Below are positions 55,934 to 64,000 of a DNA stretch of 64,000 nucleotides, in pieces. Source of the DNA: Sphingobacterium sp. UGAL515B_05. Lineage in GTDB: Bacteria; Bacteroidota; Bacteroidia; Sphingobacteriales; Sphingobacteriaceae. Positions within the stretch are counted from its first letter, which is position 1. Each line of letters opens with the position of its first letter. The notes beneath the pieces were generated by a model, which saw nothing but the letters and a program-made list of their open reading frames with translations, was not told the origin of the DNA and made no database searches. The DNA is taken from positions 2,170,001-2,234,000 of the forward strand of contig NZ_CP109907.1 in the NCBI RefSeq assembly GCF_033097525.1. Direction: 5' to 3'. The translations under genes were made by a program, and so were the position numbers.

Positions 55934-56040
55934 GTTGTGCAGATCCATTAAGTTTGAGATGTTATAGGTTTAATTAAATGCAATGATGGCAAAATAGACC
56001 TGCTCAGGTAAGCATAGACCATCTTCAGAAAATACAAATC

Positions 56041-57363
56041 ATGGAAATATTTTTCTTTGCGGGAATCGTGCTGTTATTGGTCATTTTGATCGTATTGGTA
56101 CTAAAAAAGAATACCGATACCAGTGTTGGTCCTGCGTACAATAAAGAAGTTGAAACACTAAAAATTGAACTCGCTAGATCGCAACAGCGGGAACAAAGTT
56201 TGTTGGAAGAACGTCTTATGCTAAAAAATGAATTGGATAAAGAACGGGAGAATCTTCTGGTCGCCGAGCGGTCTTTAGAGAGTACACGTTCTTTTTATGA
56301 GGCGCAGCTCGATAAATTTCAGGAACAGAAAAATGAAATCGCCGAGATTAAACGACAATTCAACAACGAGTTTCAGGTAATTGCCAATAAAATATTGGAA
56401 GAGAAGACACAAAAGTTTACAGAGACCAATCACCGTTCCCTGGGCTTGATCTTGGATCCATTGAAAGAAAAAATCAAATTGTTTGAAGAGAAAGTCGATA
56501 AAAATTACAATCAAGAGGCAGCGGAAAGAAATTCTTTAAAGGGAGTTGTCCTTCAGCTGGTCGAACAGAGTCTTAAAATTAAAGACGAAGCCAATAGCTT
56601 AACCAAGGCGTTAAAAGGGGATACCAAAAAACAGGGCAATTGGGGCGAGGTAATTTTAGAGCGGGTTTTGGAGCGTTCGGGACTTATGCGCGATCGCGAA
56701 TTTAGGTTACAGGTCTCTCTGATGGATGCCGATGGAAGAAGAATGCAACCCGACGCGATTATCGACCTTCCTGAAGATAAACATCTGATTGTGGATTCAA
56801 AAGTTTCGCTGATTGCCTACGAACGTTGGGTCAATGCGGAGACAGACGAGGACCGCGCAATTTTCGCAAAACAACACGTACAGTCCGTGGAGAATCACGT
56901 GAAGGAACTTTCCGCAAAAAACTACCATGAGTTATATGGTATCGAATCGCCGGAATTTGTCCTGCTGTTTATGCCGATTGAATCTGCATTGAGTATGTCC
57001 GTCGCTGAAAAACCGGATCTATTCAGCGATGCCTGGGATCGTAAGGTTGTCATCGTTAGTCCTTCGACACTATTGGCTACCCTTCGTACCATTGCCAGCA
57101 TCTGGAAGCAGGAACGCCAGACTAGGAATGTGATTGAAATCGCCAAGGAAGCAGGGAGCCTTTACGATAAATTTGTGAGCTTTCTGAACGATATGGAACA
57201 GGTGCAAAATCAGTTGGAGCGCGCATTAAAAAGCCATGAAGATGCAACTAAAAAGCTCTCCACGGGCGCTGGGAACGTGATCGGAAAAGTGGAGAAATTA
57301 AAACGTTTAGGAGCCAAAGCAAATAAACAGATCGATTCCAAATTTTTAGATGAGGAAGATTAA
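56041..57363 (+). CDS. rmuC: DNA recombination protein RmuC
   Basis: A 440-residue protein. A single N-terminal membrane helix (about 3-22) is followed by a long coiled coil (about 35-130) and the RmuC domain (about 145-420). The domain contains KGDTKKQGNWGEVILERVLERSGL and DAIIDLPEDKHLIVDSKVSL, both diagnostic. RmuC has a restriction-endonuclease-like fold and limits inversions at short inverted repeats in E. coli. It is a single gene and convergent with the DUF4407 gene. Confidence 0.95.
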   Translation: MEIFFFAGIVLLLVILIVLVLKKNTDTSVGPAYNKEVETLKIELARSQQREQSLLEERLMLKNELDKERENLLVAERSLESTRSFYEAQLDKFQEQKNEIAEIKRQFNNEFQVIANKILEEKTQKFTETNHRSLGLILDPLKEKIKLFEEKVDKNYNQEAAERNSLKGVVLQLVEQSLKIKDEANSLTKALKGDTKKQGNWGEVILERVLERSGLMRDREFRLQVSLMDADGRRMQPDAIIDLPEDKHLIVDSKVSLIAYERWVNAETDEDRAIFAKQHVQSVENHVKELSAKNYHELYGIESPEFVLLFMPIESALSMSVAEKPDLFSDAWDRKVVIVSPSTLLATLRTIASIWKQERQTRNVIEIAKEAGSLYDKFVSFLNDMEQVQNQLERALKSHEDATKKLSTGAGNVIGKVEKLKRLGAKANKQIDSKFLDEED

Positions 57364-57366
57364 CAA

Positions 57367-57396
57367 AAACGGGCTTGCCGAAAGGTAAGCCCGTTT
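57367..57396. terminator. Hairpin between rmuC and the DUF4407 gene
   Basis: A 13-bp stem with one mismatch (57367-57379 with 57384-57396) around a GAAA-type loop, starting 4 nt after the rmuC stop. The T-run is interrupted (TTTATAATTTTT). Confidence 0.75.
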
Positions 57397-57453
57397 ATAA
57401 TTTTTAACCGTGCAAAGCAAAGCCTGCTCTGCTAACTTATGCTAGAGGTTCTA

Positions 57454-58530
57454 CTAAAGCTCTTTCATCCGTTTATTGATGGAAACATCCACATAGGTAT
57501 CCTTTAAACGATCTACAGCTTCTTTTTGAACAGTGACATTGGTGTCTGATTCGTAATCATGAATAGTCCTTTGGTTTTGGACTTCGTTGTCATAAGGATC
57601 CTTTCCTGCCAAGAGCTTGACGATTACCGGAAGACACTCGAGGAAGACAAAAAGCAACGCAATAAAAAACACAGCATTTGCATTGGATTCGTTGACCTTT
57701 CCATTGGCATCGTACCTTAGATTACCCAGCGCAGAATTGCGGTCTGCAAAACCAGCGACATTGACAGCGCTGTCCAACGAAGCGTTGGATAAGACTTTTT
57801 GGTCCAATATCCCCTCAAATTTCTGTTTCTGACGTATTGCGTTTTGCTGGGTCGTTATCTTGTTCCGTAAAGTATCCAAATAACCTTCTTTTTTCTTCAA
57901 CTCTTCTTCTTTCATTTTGGCATAAGGGCCATACCCCATGACACCTGATGTTTCAGTTGTTTTGTTCCCGAATATCTCGTAATTCAATTTTGTACGGTCA
58001 TTTTTAATACTGGCTTCTAATGAATCACGTTCGACCGTAATCGCTTTTAAAAGCGAAACCTCATTGGCATATTTCTTATTGAAAGTACTGTTGAGCGTGT
58101 CGATTTTAGCGCGTTGATCTGCGAGAAAACGTACACGGAGGTTTTCTCGAATCTCTTTATCGAAGATTTTTAACTCCAACGGCCTAGAGATAACCAAACC
58201 AATCAAAATTGCCAATAAAATTCGAGGAAGAGCCTGCAGAAGCTGCATAAGGCCACTTTTTGATTTATTTATACTGAGTACAATATAGCGATCCATATTG
58301 AATATCGCTAAACCCCAAATGATGCCAAATACAATGGCCAAGAGCCAGTCAAATGCCCCACCACTAAATACGAAATACATGGCATAGCCACCCGAAAGGC
58401 TGGCAAACAATCCCGTAAAAAAAATAGTAGCACCTATGGCTGTGTACTTACTATGCTCTTCCGGATATTTTTCAAGAGTTTCTTGATGTACCCCCGCACA
58501 TCTCCAAAAGAAACGGTTAATATCGCTCAT
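57454..58530 (-). CDS. DUF4407 membrane protein with coiled coil
   Basis: The ATG at 58530 (MSDINRFFWRCAGVHQ) gives 358 residues; an in-frame TTG at 58548 is less likely. The N-terminal CAGVHQETLEKYPEEHSKY motif is typical of DUF4407. About three membrane helices lie in residues 30-115, then a long periplasmic or cytoplasmic charged coiled coil (about 130-265), then a last helix (FFIALLFVFLECLPVIVKLL). The family has no assigned function. It is a single gene, transcribed away from the M3 peptidase gene. Confidence 0.88.
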   Translation of the reverse strand: MSDINRFFWRCAGVHQETLEKYPEEHSKYTAIGATIFFTGLFASLSGGYAMYFVFSGGAFDWLLAIVFGIIWGLAIFNMDRYIVLSINKSKSGLMQLLQALPRILLAILIGLVISRPLELKIFDKEIRENLRVRFLADQRAKIDTLNSTFNKKYANEVSLLKAITVERDSLEASIKNDRTKLNYEIFGNKTTETSGVMGYGPYAKMKEEELKKKEGYLDTLRNKITTQQNAIRQKQKFEGILDQKVLSNASLDSAVNVAGFADRNSALGNLRYDANGKVNESNANAVFFIALLFVFLECLPVIVKLLAGKDPYDNEVQNQRTIHDYESDTNVTVQKEAVDRLKDTYVDVSINKRMKEL

Positions 58531-58704
58531 TAAAATATTTTTACCCAAATTGACAGATTATTTTTAACAAGGTTTATGAATAAGTTTTTGTTTTACAATA
58601 CGATGACTGTTTTTTAGGTTCCTCTGCAACCCCCTCTCCAAGAAGGCCGACCATTTGCCTAATTTTATTATCTTTGAAAAAAAAATCAGGAATAATCAGA
58701 TAAT

Positions 58705-60816
58705 ATGAAGAAAAGACAACTTTTGCCATTTTTTGCGATAGTGGCAACTGCATTTGTTGGTTGTGAGGAAAAAAAAGTGATGACAGATAATCCTCTTTTA
58801 TTGGCTTACGAAACCCCATTTAATGTACCACCTTTTGACAAGATCAAAACAGAGCATTTTAGGCCGGCTTTTGATGAAGCAATAAAAGTACACAATTTGG
58901 AAATTGACACGATAGTCAACAATCCGGATAAAGCAACATTTCAAAATACGATAGTCGCCCTAGAAAATGCAGGTGGATTATTGAATAATGTATCTACTGT
59001 ATTTTATAATCTAAATAGTGCCAATACAAATGACAGTATTCAGGCGATAGCAAAAGATTTGGCCCCGATCTTATCGAGTCATTCTGATGAAATCTCGATG
59101 AATACCAAACTATTTGACCGTATCAAAACAGTTTGGAGCAGTCGAAATACACTTGGATTAGATGAACAGGACAATAAACTGTTGGAAGAAACTTATAAGA
59201 GTTTTGTACGTTCCGGAGCGAATTTAAAGGATGCTGATAAGGAAAAAATGAAAAAAATTAATGCTGAGCTTTCAACATTAACAACGCAATTCGGACAAAA
59301 TTTGCTTGCTGAAACCAATGCTTATACATTGGTCGTTGATTCTGCTAGCCAATTGGAAGGCTTACCAGAATCGCTGAAAACAGCAGCAGCTGAAGAAGCC
59401 GTAGCAAAAGGAAAGAAGGATAAGTGGGTGTTTACCTTACAGAATCCTTCCATTATGCCCTTTCTTCAATATGCAAAAAATCGTGAATTGAGAAAGCAAC
59501 TTTGGGAGGCTTATCAGCTACGCGGTAATCAAGATAACACCAACGATAACAAGGCGATCATTCAAAAAATTGTAAACCTTCGCCTTCAAAAAGCAAAATT
59601 ATTAGGTTATTCTTCACATGCGGCCTATGTACTCGAGGAATCAATGGCGAAGAATCCAACCAATGTCTATGCACTCTTAAATAAACTTTGGACTCCAGCA
59701 CTCGCTAAAGCAAAAGGTGAAGAGGCAGATATAGCAAAGGAAATTAAGGCTGAAGGAGGTAATTTTGCCGTGGCTCCTTACGATTGGAGATATTATACAG
59801 AGATTATTCGTAAAAAACGCTTCGCATTGAATGAGGACGAAATTAAACCTTATTTGAGCCTTCCTGCAGTTCGTGAAGGAGCGTTTGCTGTCGCTAATAA
59901 ATTATATGGTTTGACATTCGTAGCCTTAAACAATGTCCCAACTTACCATAAAGATGTAGAAGTGTATGAAGTTAAAGACAAAGACGGTTCGCATTTAGGT
60001 CTGCTATATGCCGATTTCTTCCCACGTGAGTCAAAACGAGGGGGAGCCTGGATGACTTCTTACCGTAACCAGTCGACAAAAGATGGCAAACGTGTTGCTC
60101 CAGTAATTTCCATCGTATGCAATTTCACAAAACCAGTGGGAAAAAATCCTGCCTTGTTGACATTTGATGAAGCGACTACCTTGTTCCATGAGTTTGGACA
60201 TGCTCTGCATGGTCTTCTTTCCAATGTGAGATACCGCTCAATGGCCGGAACTTCTGTGCCCCGTGACTTTGTTGAACTACCTTCACAAGTGATGGAAAAT
60301 TGGGCAGCTGACCCAGAGGTGTTAAAAACATATGCTAAGCATTATAAGACCAAAGAAGCAATGCCAGATTCATTGATTCAAAAAATGGAAAAGGCAGGTA
60401 CCTTTGATCAAGGATTTGCAACCGTTGAATACCTTTCTGCTGCGTTGTTAGACATGGATTATCATGCTACCACAAAAGAAATTTCAAAAGACATTAATGG
60501 CTTTGAAAAAACAGCAATGAAAAAAATAGGTATTATTGATGCTATTATTCCGCGCTATAGAAGTACATATTTTCAACATATCTTCGCTGGTGGATATTCT
60601 GCAGGTTATTATGCCTATATCTGGTCTGAAGTATTGGATTCAGATGCTTTCGCAGCTTTCAAGGAAAAATCATTGTACGATCAAGTAACCGCTGATTCTT
60701 TCCGTAAAAATATCCTTGAAAAAGGAGGTACTGATGATCCTGCTAAAATGTACCGTACATTTAGAGGTGCAGATCCAGATCCAAAATATCTATTGAAAAA
60801 GAGAGGTTTGAACTAA
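58705..60816 (+). CDS. M3 family metallopeptidase, peptidyl-dipeptidase Dcp-like lipoprotein
   Basis: A 703-residue zinc peptidase. A lipobox ends FVGC (Cys about 20), so it is anchored in a membrane leaflet facing the periplasm. The zinc motif HEFGHALHG is at about residue 495, and the third ligand is in the following FVELPSQVMENW. The length and order match Dcp/oligopeptidase A-type M3 enzymes, which cut small peptides. A TATCTTTG box at 58669-58676 is a possible -7 element. A terminator follows. Confidence 0.95.
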   Translation: MKKRQLLPFFAIVATAFVGCEEKKVMTDNPLLLAYETPFNVPPFDKIKTEHFRPAFDEAIKVHNLEIDTIVNNPDKATFQNTIVALENAGGLLNNVSTVFYNLNSANTNDSIQAIAKDLAPILSSHSDEISMNTKLFDRIKTVWSSRNTLGLDEQDNKLLEETYKSFVRSGANLKDADKEKMKKINAELSTLTTQFGQNLLAETNAYTLVVDSASQLEGLPESLKTAAAEEAVAKGKKDKWVFTLQNPSIMPFLQYAKNRELRKQLWEAYQLRGNQDNTNDNKAIIQKIVNLRLQKAKLLGYSSHAAYVLEESMAKNPTNVYALLNKLWTPALAKAKGEEADIAKEIKAEGGNFAVAPYDWRYYTEIIRKKRFALNEDEIKPYLSLPAVREGAFAVANKLYGLTFVALNNVPTYHKDVEVYEVKDKDGSHLGLLYADFFPRESKRGGAWMTSYRNQSTKDGKRVAPVISIVCNFTKPVGKNPALLTFDEATTLFHEFGHALHGLLSNVRYRSMAGTSVPRDFVELPSQVMENWAADPEVLKTYAKHYKTKEAMPDSLIQKMEKAGTFDQGFATVEYLSAALLDMDYHATTKEISKDINGFEKTAMKKIGIIDAIIPRYRSTYFQHIFAGGYSAGYYAYIWSEVLDSDAFAAFKEKSLYDQVTADSFRKNILEKGGTDDPAKMYRTFRGADPDPKYLLKKRGLN

Positions 60817-60828
60817 TGCTCTCTAATT

Positions 60829-60866
60829 AAAAAAAGGCGATATAGAAATATATCGCCTTTTTTTTG
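60829..60866 (+). terminator. Terminator after the M3 peptidase gene
   Basis: A 16-bp perfect stem (60829-60844 with 60849-60864) closes a GAAA loop and ends in a T-run. Confidence 0.9.
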
Positions 60867-60875
60867 TTCAGGTAC

Positions 60876-60905
60876 TTGTTATTCTAAAAACTATTCTTAC
60901 ATTTG
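60876..60905 (+). promoter_or_regulatory. Promoter of the small protein gene at 60944
   Basis: TTG (60876-60878), a 19-nt spacer and TACATTTG (60898-60905) match the Bacteroidota consensus exactly. The leader would be about 30-35 nt. Confidence 0.6.
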
Positions 60906-60943
60906 AATATTATTTATAATGAGTCTAAATAAATGTAGATAGT

Positions 60944-61264
60944 ATGTGTGATACAAAAATTCTAAGCCAAAGAGGAGATACCCATATTAGTGTTTGCCAT
61001 AAGTGTCAAACATATTATATCTGGCAACAAAGTTTTGTACTGACATTTACGAGGAATAAATTCTTCGATTTCTTGAATATTACGAAAAGTAATGGTGATG
61101 AGCTCTTTTTTAGCACATTCCCAGATGGTGAATTTCGGTTGATTATGAAAACACCTTATCCAGATATCGTATTTTCATTTGATGAAGAACAATGGCAGAA
61201 TTTCAGAGATGCACTCCAAGAATCTTATTACATGAATGAGTTTTATGGAATGCTGAATAATTAA
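60944..61264 (+). CDS. Small protein of unknown function, possibly DUF6686-like
   Basis: A 106-residue soluble protein. It begins with a C-H-x-C-like pair (VCHKCQTYYIWQQSF), then a beta region, and ends in helices with FDEEQWQNFRDALQESYYMNEFY. The pattern looks like a Bacteroidota-specific short family (DUF6686), but I am not certain. There is no signal or membrane span. It has its own promoter (60876-60905) and a terminator downstream, so it is a single-gene unit. Confidence 0.75.
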   Translation: MCDTKILSQRGDTHISVCHKCQTYYIWQQSFVLTFTRNKFFDFLNITKSNGDELFFSTFPDGEFRLIMKTPYPDIVFSFDEEQWQNFRDALQESYYMNEFYGMLNN

Positions 61265-61334
61265 GATAAAAAGTCCTGTTGCATCGCTTGTGTTTCATCT
61301 CTCTTTCCTTACGCGTTGACAACAGGCACAAACA

Positions 61335-61383
61335 AAACCCTCAGTTATAGTTGCATACACTTATGCGACTATATGCTGAGGGT
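61335..61383. terminator. Bidirectional terminator between the small protein gene and ugd
   Basis: AACCCTCAG (61335-61343) pairs with CTGAGGGTT (61375-61383); inner bases AGT and GCAT can pair too. T-rich sequence follows on both strands. Confidence 0.8.
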
Positions 61384-61403
61384 TCTTTCTATCTATATAT
61401 TGA

Positions 61404-62789
61404 TTACTCGCCTATCGCGTAATATTTAAAATCAAGGTCTTCAAGTTCCTTACGGTTCAATAGTTTACGGCCATCGAACACAAATGCAGGCTTTTTCATG
61501 TGCTCCTTAATTTTAGCCCAGTCATAACGTTTAAATTCATCCCATTCAGTCAATACTGCAATTGCATGTGCATCATTGCAAGCCTCATAGGCGGTATTGA
61601 CAACCTTTACCAAGGCTCGGTTTTCTTCCGAAGAGCGTGTATTCAGATAATCGAGGTCGGCATAGATGCGTTCGGCAGAAACTTTAGGATCATAGACCGT
61701 GATTTCAGCTTGTTCACTCAATAGATAATCTGCAACATAGATCGCTGCAGATTCACGCGTATCATTGGTGTCTTTTTTGAATGCCCAGCCTAAGAATGCA
61801 ATCTTTTTACCCGATACAGTATTGTACAGTGTCTGGATAATGTTGTCCGCAAATCGCTGTTTTTGATAATCATTCATCAAAATCACTTGATCCCAATACT
61901 CGGCAACCTCTGTGAGACCGTAACTTCGTGCGATATAAACCAGATTGAGGATATCTTTTTGAAAACAAGAGCCTCCAAAACCTACAGAAGCTTTCAGAAA
62001 TTTGGATCCAATCCTGGAGTCCATACCAATCGCCTTGGAAACTTCATCTACGTTTGCCCCTGTTTTCTCGCATAGTGCCGAAATGGAGTTAATGGAGGAG
62101 ACACGTTGTGCTAAAAAGGCATTTGCTGTTAGTTTTGAAAGTTCAGATGACCAGAGGTTTGTTGTGAGAATTTTGTCGCGACTTACCCAATGCGCATAAA
62201 TGTCTACCAATGCACCGATGGCTTCGTCATTTTCTCCACCGATAAGTACACGATCGGGATTGATTAGATCCTGTATTGCTGTACCTTCAGCCAAAAATTC
62301 AGGATTGGAAAGAATATGGAAATTAACGCCATTACCCGTGTTATCAAGGATACTTTTTAAAGCTGCCGCAGTGCGAACAGGTAAAGTCGATTTTTCAACA
62401 ACAATTTTGTCATTTTTGGCAACCGCTGCGATCTGCCGTGCACAAAGTTCAATATACTTTAAGTCTGCAGCCATTCCCTTGCCTTTTCCATAATTCTTAG
62501 TCGGTGTATTGACCGAAATAAAAATCATGTCGGCCTCGTCGATAGCTTTTTCGATATCGGTTGAGAAAAACAAATTACGATTACGTGCTTCTGCAACAAT
62601 CTCTTGTAAGCCTGGTTCGTATACAGGAAGGTTGTCTAGATTCTCATCGTTCCAAGCCGCGATACGGGCGGCATTGACATCGACGATCGTAATCTCAATA
62701 TGTGGACATTGCTTTGCAACAACTGACATGGTAGGTCCACCGACATAACCAGCACCGATACAGCATATTTTCTTGATTGTTTTGCTCAT
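61404..62789 (-). CDS. ugd: UDP-glucose 6-dehydrogenase, animal-like type
   Basis: A 461-residue enzyme that oxidises UDP-glucose to UDP-glucuronate with two NAD. The N-terminus ([18 protein letters not shown], then [26 protein letters not shown]) closely resembles the animal UGDH form rather than the shorter E. coli form. The catalytic Cys is in [17 protein letters not shown], and the catalytic Lys region [11 protein letters not shown] is complete. The promoter (62823-62853) is the shared block also seen at fcl and ndk. UDP-glucuronate would feed surface polysaccharides. Confidence 0.96.
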   Translation of the reverse strand: MSKTIKKICCIGAGYVGGPTMSVVAKQCPHIEITIVDVNAARIAAWNDENLDNLPVYEPGLQEIVAEARNRNLFFSTDIEKAIDEADMIFISVNTPTKNYGKGKGMAADLKYIELCARQIAAVAKNDKIVVEKSTLPVRTAAALKSILDNTGNGVNFHILSNPEFLAEGTAIQDLINPDRVLIGGENDEAIGALVDIYAHWVSRDKILTTNLWSSELSKLTANAFLAQRVSSINSISALCEKTGANVDEVSKAIGMDSRIGSKFLKASVGFGGSCFQKDILNLVYIARSYGLTEVAEYWDQVILMNDYQKQRFADNIIQTLYNTVSGKKIAFLGWAFKKDTNDTRESAAIYVADYLLSEQAEITVYDPKVSAERIYADLDYLNTRSSEENRALVKVVNTAYEACNDAHAIAVLTEWDEFKRYDWAKIKEHMKKPAFVFDGRKLLNRKELEDLDFKYYAIGE

Positions 62790-62822
62790 TTTGATTATCT
62801 TAATCAGCTATAAATTGAAGAA

Positions 62823-62853
62823 CAAACTTAGATAAATTGCTTTTGATATGCAA
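62823..62853 (-). promoter_or_regulatory. ugd promoter with shared 17-bp palindrome (copy 3)
   Basis: On the minus strand: TTG (62853-62851), 20-nt spacer, TAAGTTTG (62830-62823). The palindrome covers 62837-62853, with G at the centre on the plus strand. The start codon is 33 nt downstream. Confidence 0.75.
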
Positions 62854-62864
62854 TACAAAGCACA

Positions 62865-62888
62865 GCATATCAAAACAATTTATTTAGG
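62865..62888 (+). repeat. Degenerate inverted copy of the shared promoter block
   Basis: On the plus strand, 24 nt starting GCATATCAAAA match the minus-strand block of ugd with one missing base and two substitutions. It faces dnaG and lacks the -33 TTG. Confidence 0.55.
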
Positions 62889-63015
62889 GGAACTGGCTCA
62901 TCCATTGTTTTTCCCTCTATTTGTTTCATGGCGCTTCTGCAATGCCATTAAAGAAGTCATTTCCTAGTGGAGATGCAAAAGATTTATTCTAATTTTACAT
63001 TAAAAAAGAAACGGT

Positions 63016-64000
63016 TTGATAAAGCAGGAAGTTATTGATAAGGTACTGGAAACAGCACGGATAGAAGAGGTGGTGGGAGACTTCGTTGATTTAAAGAAAC
63101 GGGGAACTTCTCTGATTGGAAATTGTCCTTTTCACCATGAAAAGACGCCTTCCTTCCACGTTTCTGTGTCAAAGGGTATCTATAAGTGTTTTGGTTGTGG
63201 TGTTGGTGGAGATTCCCTTAAATTCGTCATGGAACTGGAAAAGTTCTCTTACCCGGAAGCCATCCGTTATTTAGCCGATAAGTATTCGATTCAAATTGAA
63301 GAAATCGAGCGTTCTCCGGCCCAGCTTGCTGCGCAGGATAAACGGGAAAGTCTATATGTCCTAAGTGCTTGGGCCAGTAAATTCTTTGCCGAACAACTCT
63401 GGAAAACTGAAATGGGTCAGGTTATCGGACTCAACTATTTCAAGGAGCGTGGCTACCGAGAAGATATCATCAAAAAATTTGAATTGGGTTATTCGCCGGA
63501 GGAATGGACTGCATTGGTCGATAAAGCACAGGTAGCGGGTTTTCACCCAGATTATTTGGCCGCGAGTGGTTTGGCTATTGAACGCGATGATAAATCTTTA
63601 TATGATCGTTTCCGCGGCCGGGTCATGTTTCCGATCCATAACCTGACAGGACGTGTTATTGGCTTTGGTGGTCGGACACTAAAGACGGATAAGAAGGTCG
63701 CCAAATATGTAAACTCTCCCGAAAGCGAAATCTACCATAAATCCGATGTGTTGTATGGATTGAATTTTGCCAAAAAAGCAATTATGGAAGAGGATAATTG
63801 CTACTTGGTAGAGGGCTATGCCGATGTTCTTTCGGTACATCAAGCTGGAGTCGAAAATGTTGTTTCCTCCTCGGGAACGTCTTTGACAACAGGTCAGATC
63901 AAGCTTATTTCCAGATTCACAAAGAATGTGACCATACTTTATGATGGGGATGAAGCAGGGATCAAAGCCTCCCTACGCGGTACAGATATGCTGCTCGAAG
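63016..64000 (+). CDS. dnaG: DNA primase, 5' part
   Basis: The first 328 codons of DnaG; the rest lies outside the window. The start is TTG at 63016 (LIKQEVIDKVLE as read, Met in practice); no ATG is nearby in frame. The CHC2 zinc-finger is complete (CPFHHEKTPSF at about 37, KCFGCGVGG at about 61). The N-terminal catalytic core follows, then TOPRIM: LVEGYADVLS (Glu about 266) and ILYDGDEAGIKAS. The protein makes RNA primers for replication. It is divergent from ugd. Confidence 0.95.
   Translation, partial: MIKQEVIDKVLETARIEEVVGDFVDLKKRGTSLIGNCPFHHEKTPSFHVSVSKGIYKCFGCGVGGDSLKFVMELEKFSYPEAIRYLADKYSIQIEEIERSPAQLAAQDKRESLYVLSAWASKFFAEQLWKTEMGQVIGLNYFKERGYREDIIKKFELGYSPEEWTALVDKAQVAGFHPDYLAASGLAIERDDKSLYDRFRGRVMFPIHNLTGRVIGFGGRTLKTDKKVAKYVNSPESEIYHKSDVLYGLNFAKKAIMEEDNCYLVEGYADVLSVHQAGVENVVSSSGTSLTTGQIKLISRFTKNVTILYDGDEAGIKASLRGTDMLLE

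Noticed and set aside
1..64000. tRNA, rRNA, CRISPR arrays, insertion sequences or prophage
   Set aside because: Gaps between genes were read for tRNA T-loop patterns, regular short repeats, transposase motifs and terminal inverted repeats; none was convincing.

Overview
The window is chromosomal DNA of a Bacteroidota bacterium, most likely a Sphingobacterium or close relative (Sphingobacteriaceae). The evidence is a SusC/SusD outer-membrane pair followed by a DUF5689 lipoprotein, lipoproteins with short Bacteroidota-type lipoboxes, several promoters of the Bacteroidota form TTG-N19/20-TAnnTTTG, and a moderate A+T content. I see no rRNA, tRNA, CRISPR array, insertion sequence or prophage. Almost everything is core genome, with one glycan cluster and one nutrient-uptake locus as accessory parts.

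Layout. 1-955 is the start of an FAD-dependent dehydrogenase cut by the window edge. 1115-5212 holds LemA, two TPM-domain proteins, a TlpA-like thioredoxin and a small lipoprotein. 5383-10145 has pfkA, a DsbD split over two genes, birA and rsfS. 10192-15149 has ftsH, a LUD protein, a rhomboid protease and a YifB/ComM ATPase. 15384-16741 is a small envelope operon (YtxH, holin-like, unknown) behind a sigma-54-like promoter. 16751-18552 has GDP-fucose synthase and trmB. 18991-25362 is the SusC-SusD-DUF5689 locus. 25487-27306 has a DUF937 protein and trhO. 27393-32387 is a minus-strand glycan operon: a DeoR regulator, a flippase, three glycosyltransferases and DUF3820. 32452-33879 is a nine-motif repeat protein. 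33999-39801 has yebC, a threonine-dehydrogenase-like epimerase, asd, a secreted DUF1684-peptide deformylase fusion, ruvX and ybeY. 39943-46170 has ndk, ispH, hemH, a phosphoesterase and galTK. 46256-53290 has a transsulfuration enzyme, mfd, two small genes and a SerB-like fusion. 53487-64000 has an epimerase, a degenerate arginase-fold protein, rmuC, DUF4407, an M3 peptidase, a small protein, an animal-type UDP-glucose dehydrogenase and the start of dnaG.

The most notable hidden signal is a nearly identical promoter block of about 33 nt in front of three unlinked genes: fcl (GDP-L-fucose synthase), ndk (nucleoside-diphosphate kinase) and ugd (UDP-glucose dehydrogenase). It contains an imperfect 17-bp palindrome between the two promoter boxes, and the central base is different in each copy. 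This looks like a shared operator that ties nucleotide-sugar enzymes to NTP supply. Other points of interest are the secreted deformylase fusion, the phosphatase joined to a shortened SerA-like region and ACT domain, the arginase-like protein without metal ligands, the repeat protein, and a 119-nt inverted-repeat element between the YtxH and holin-like genes.
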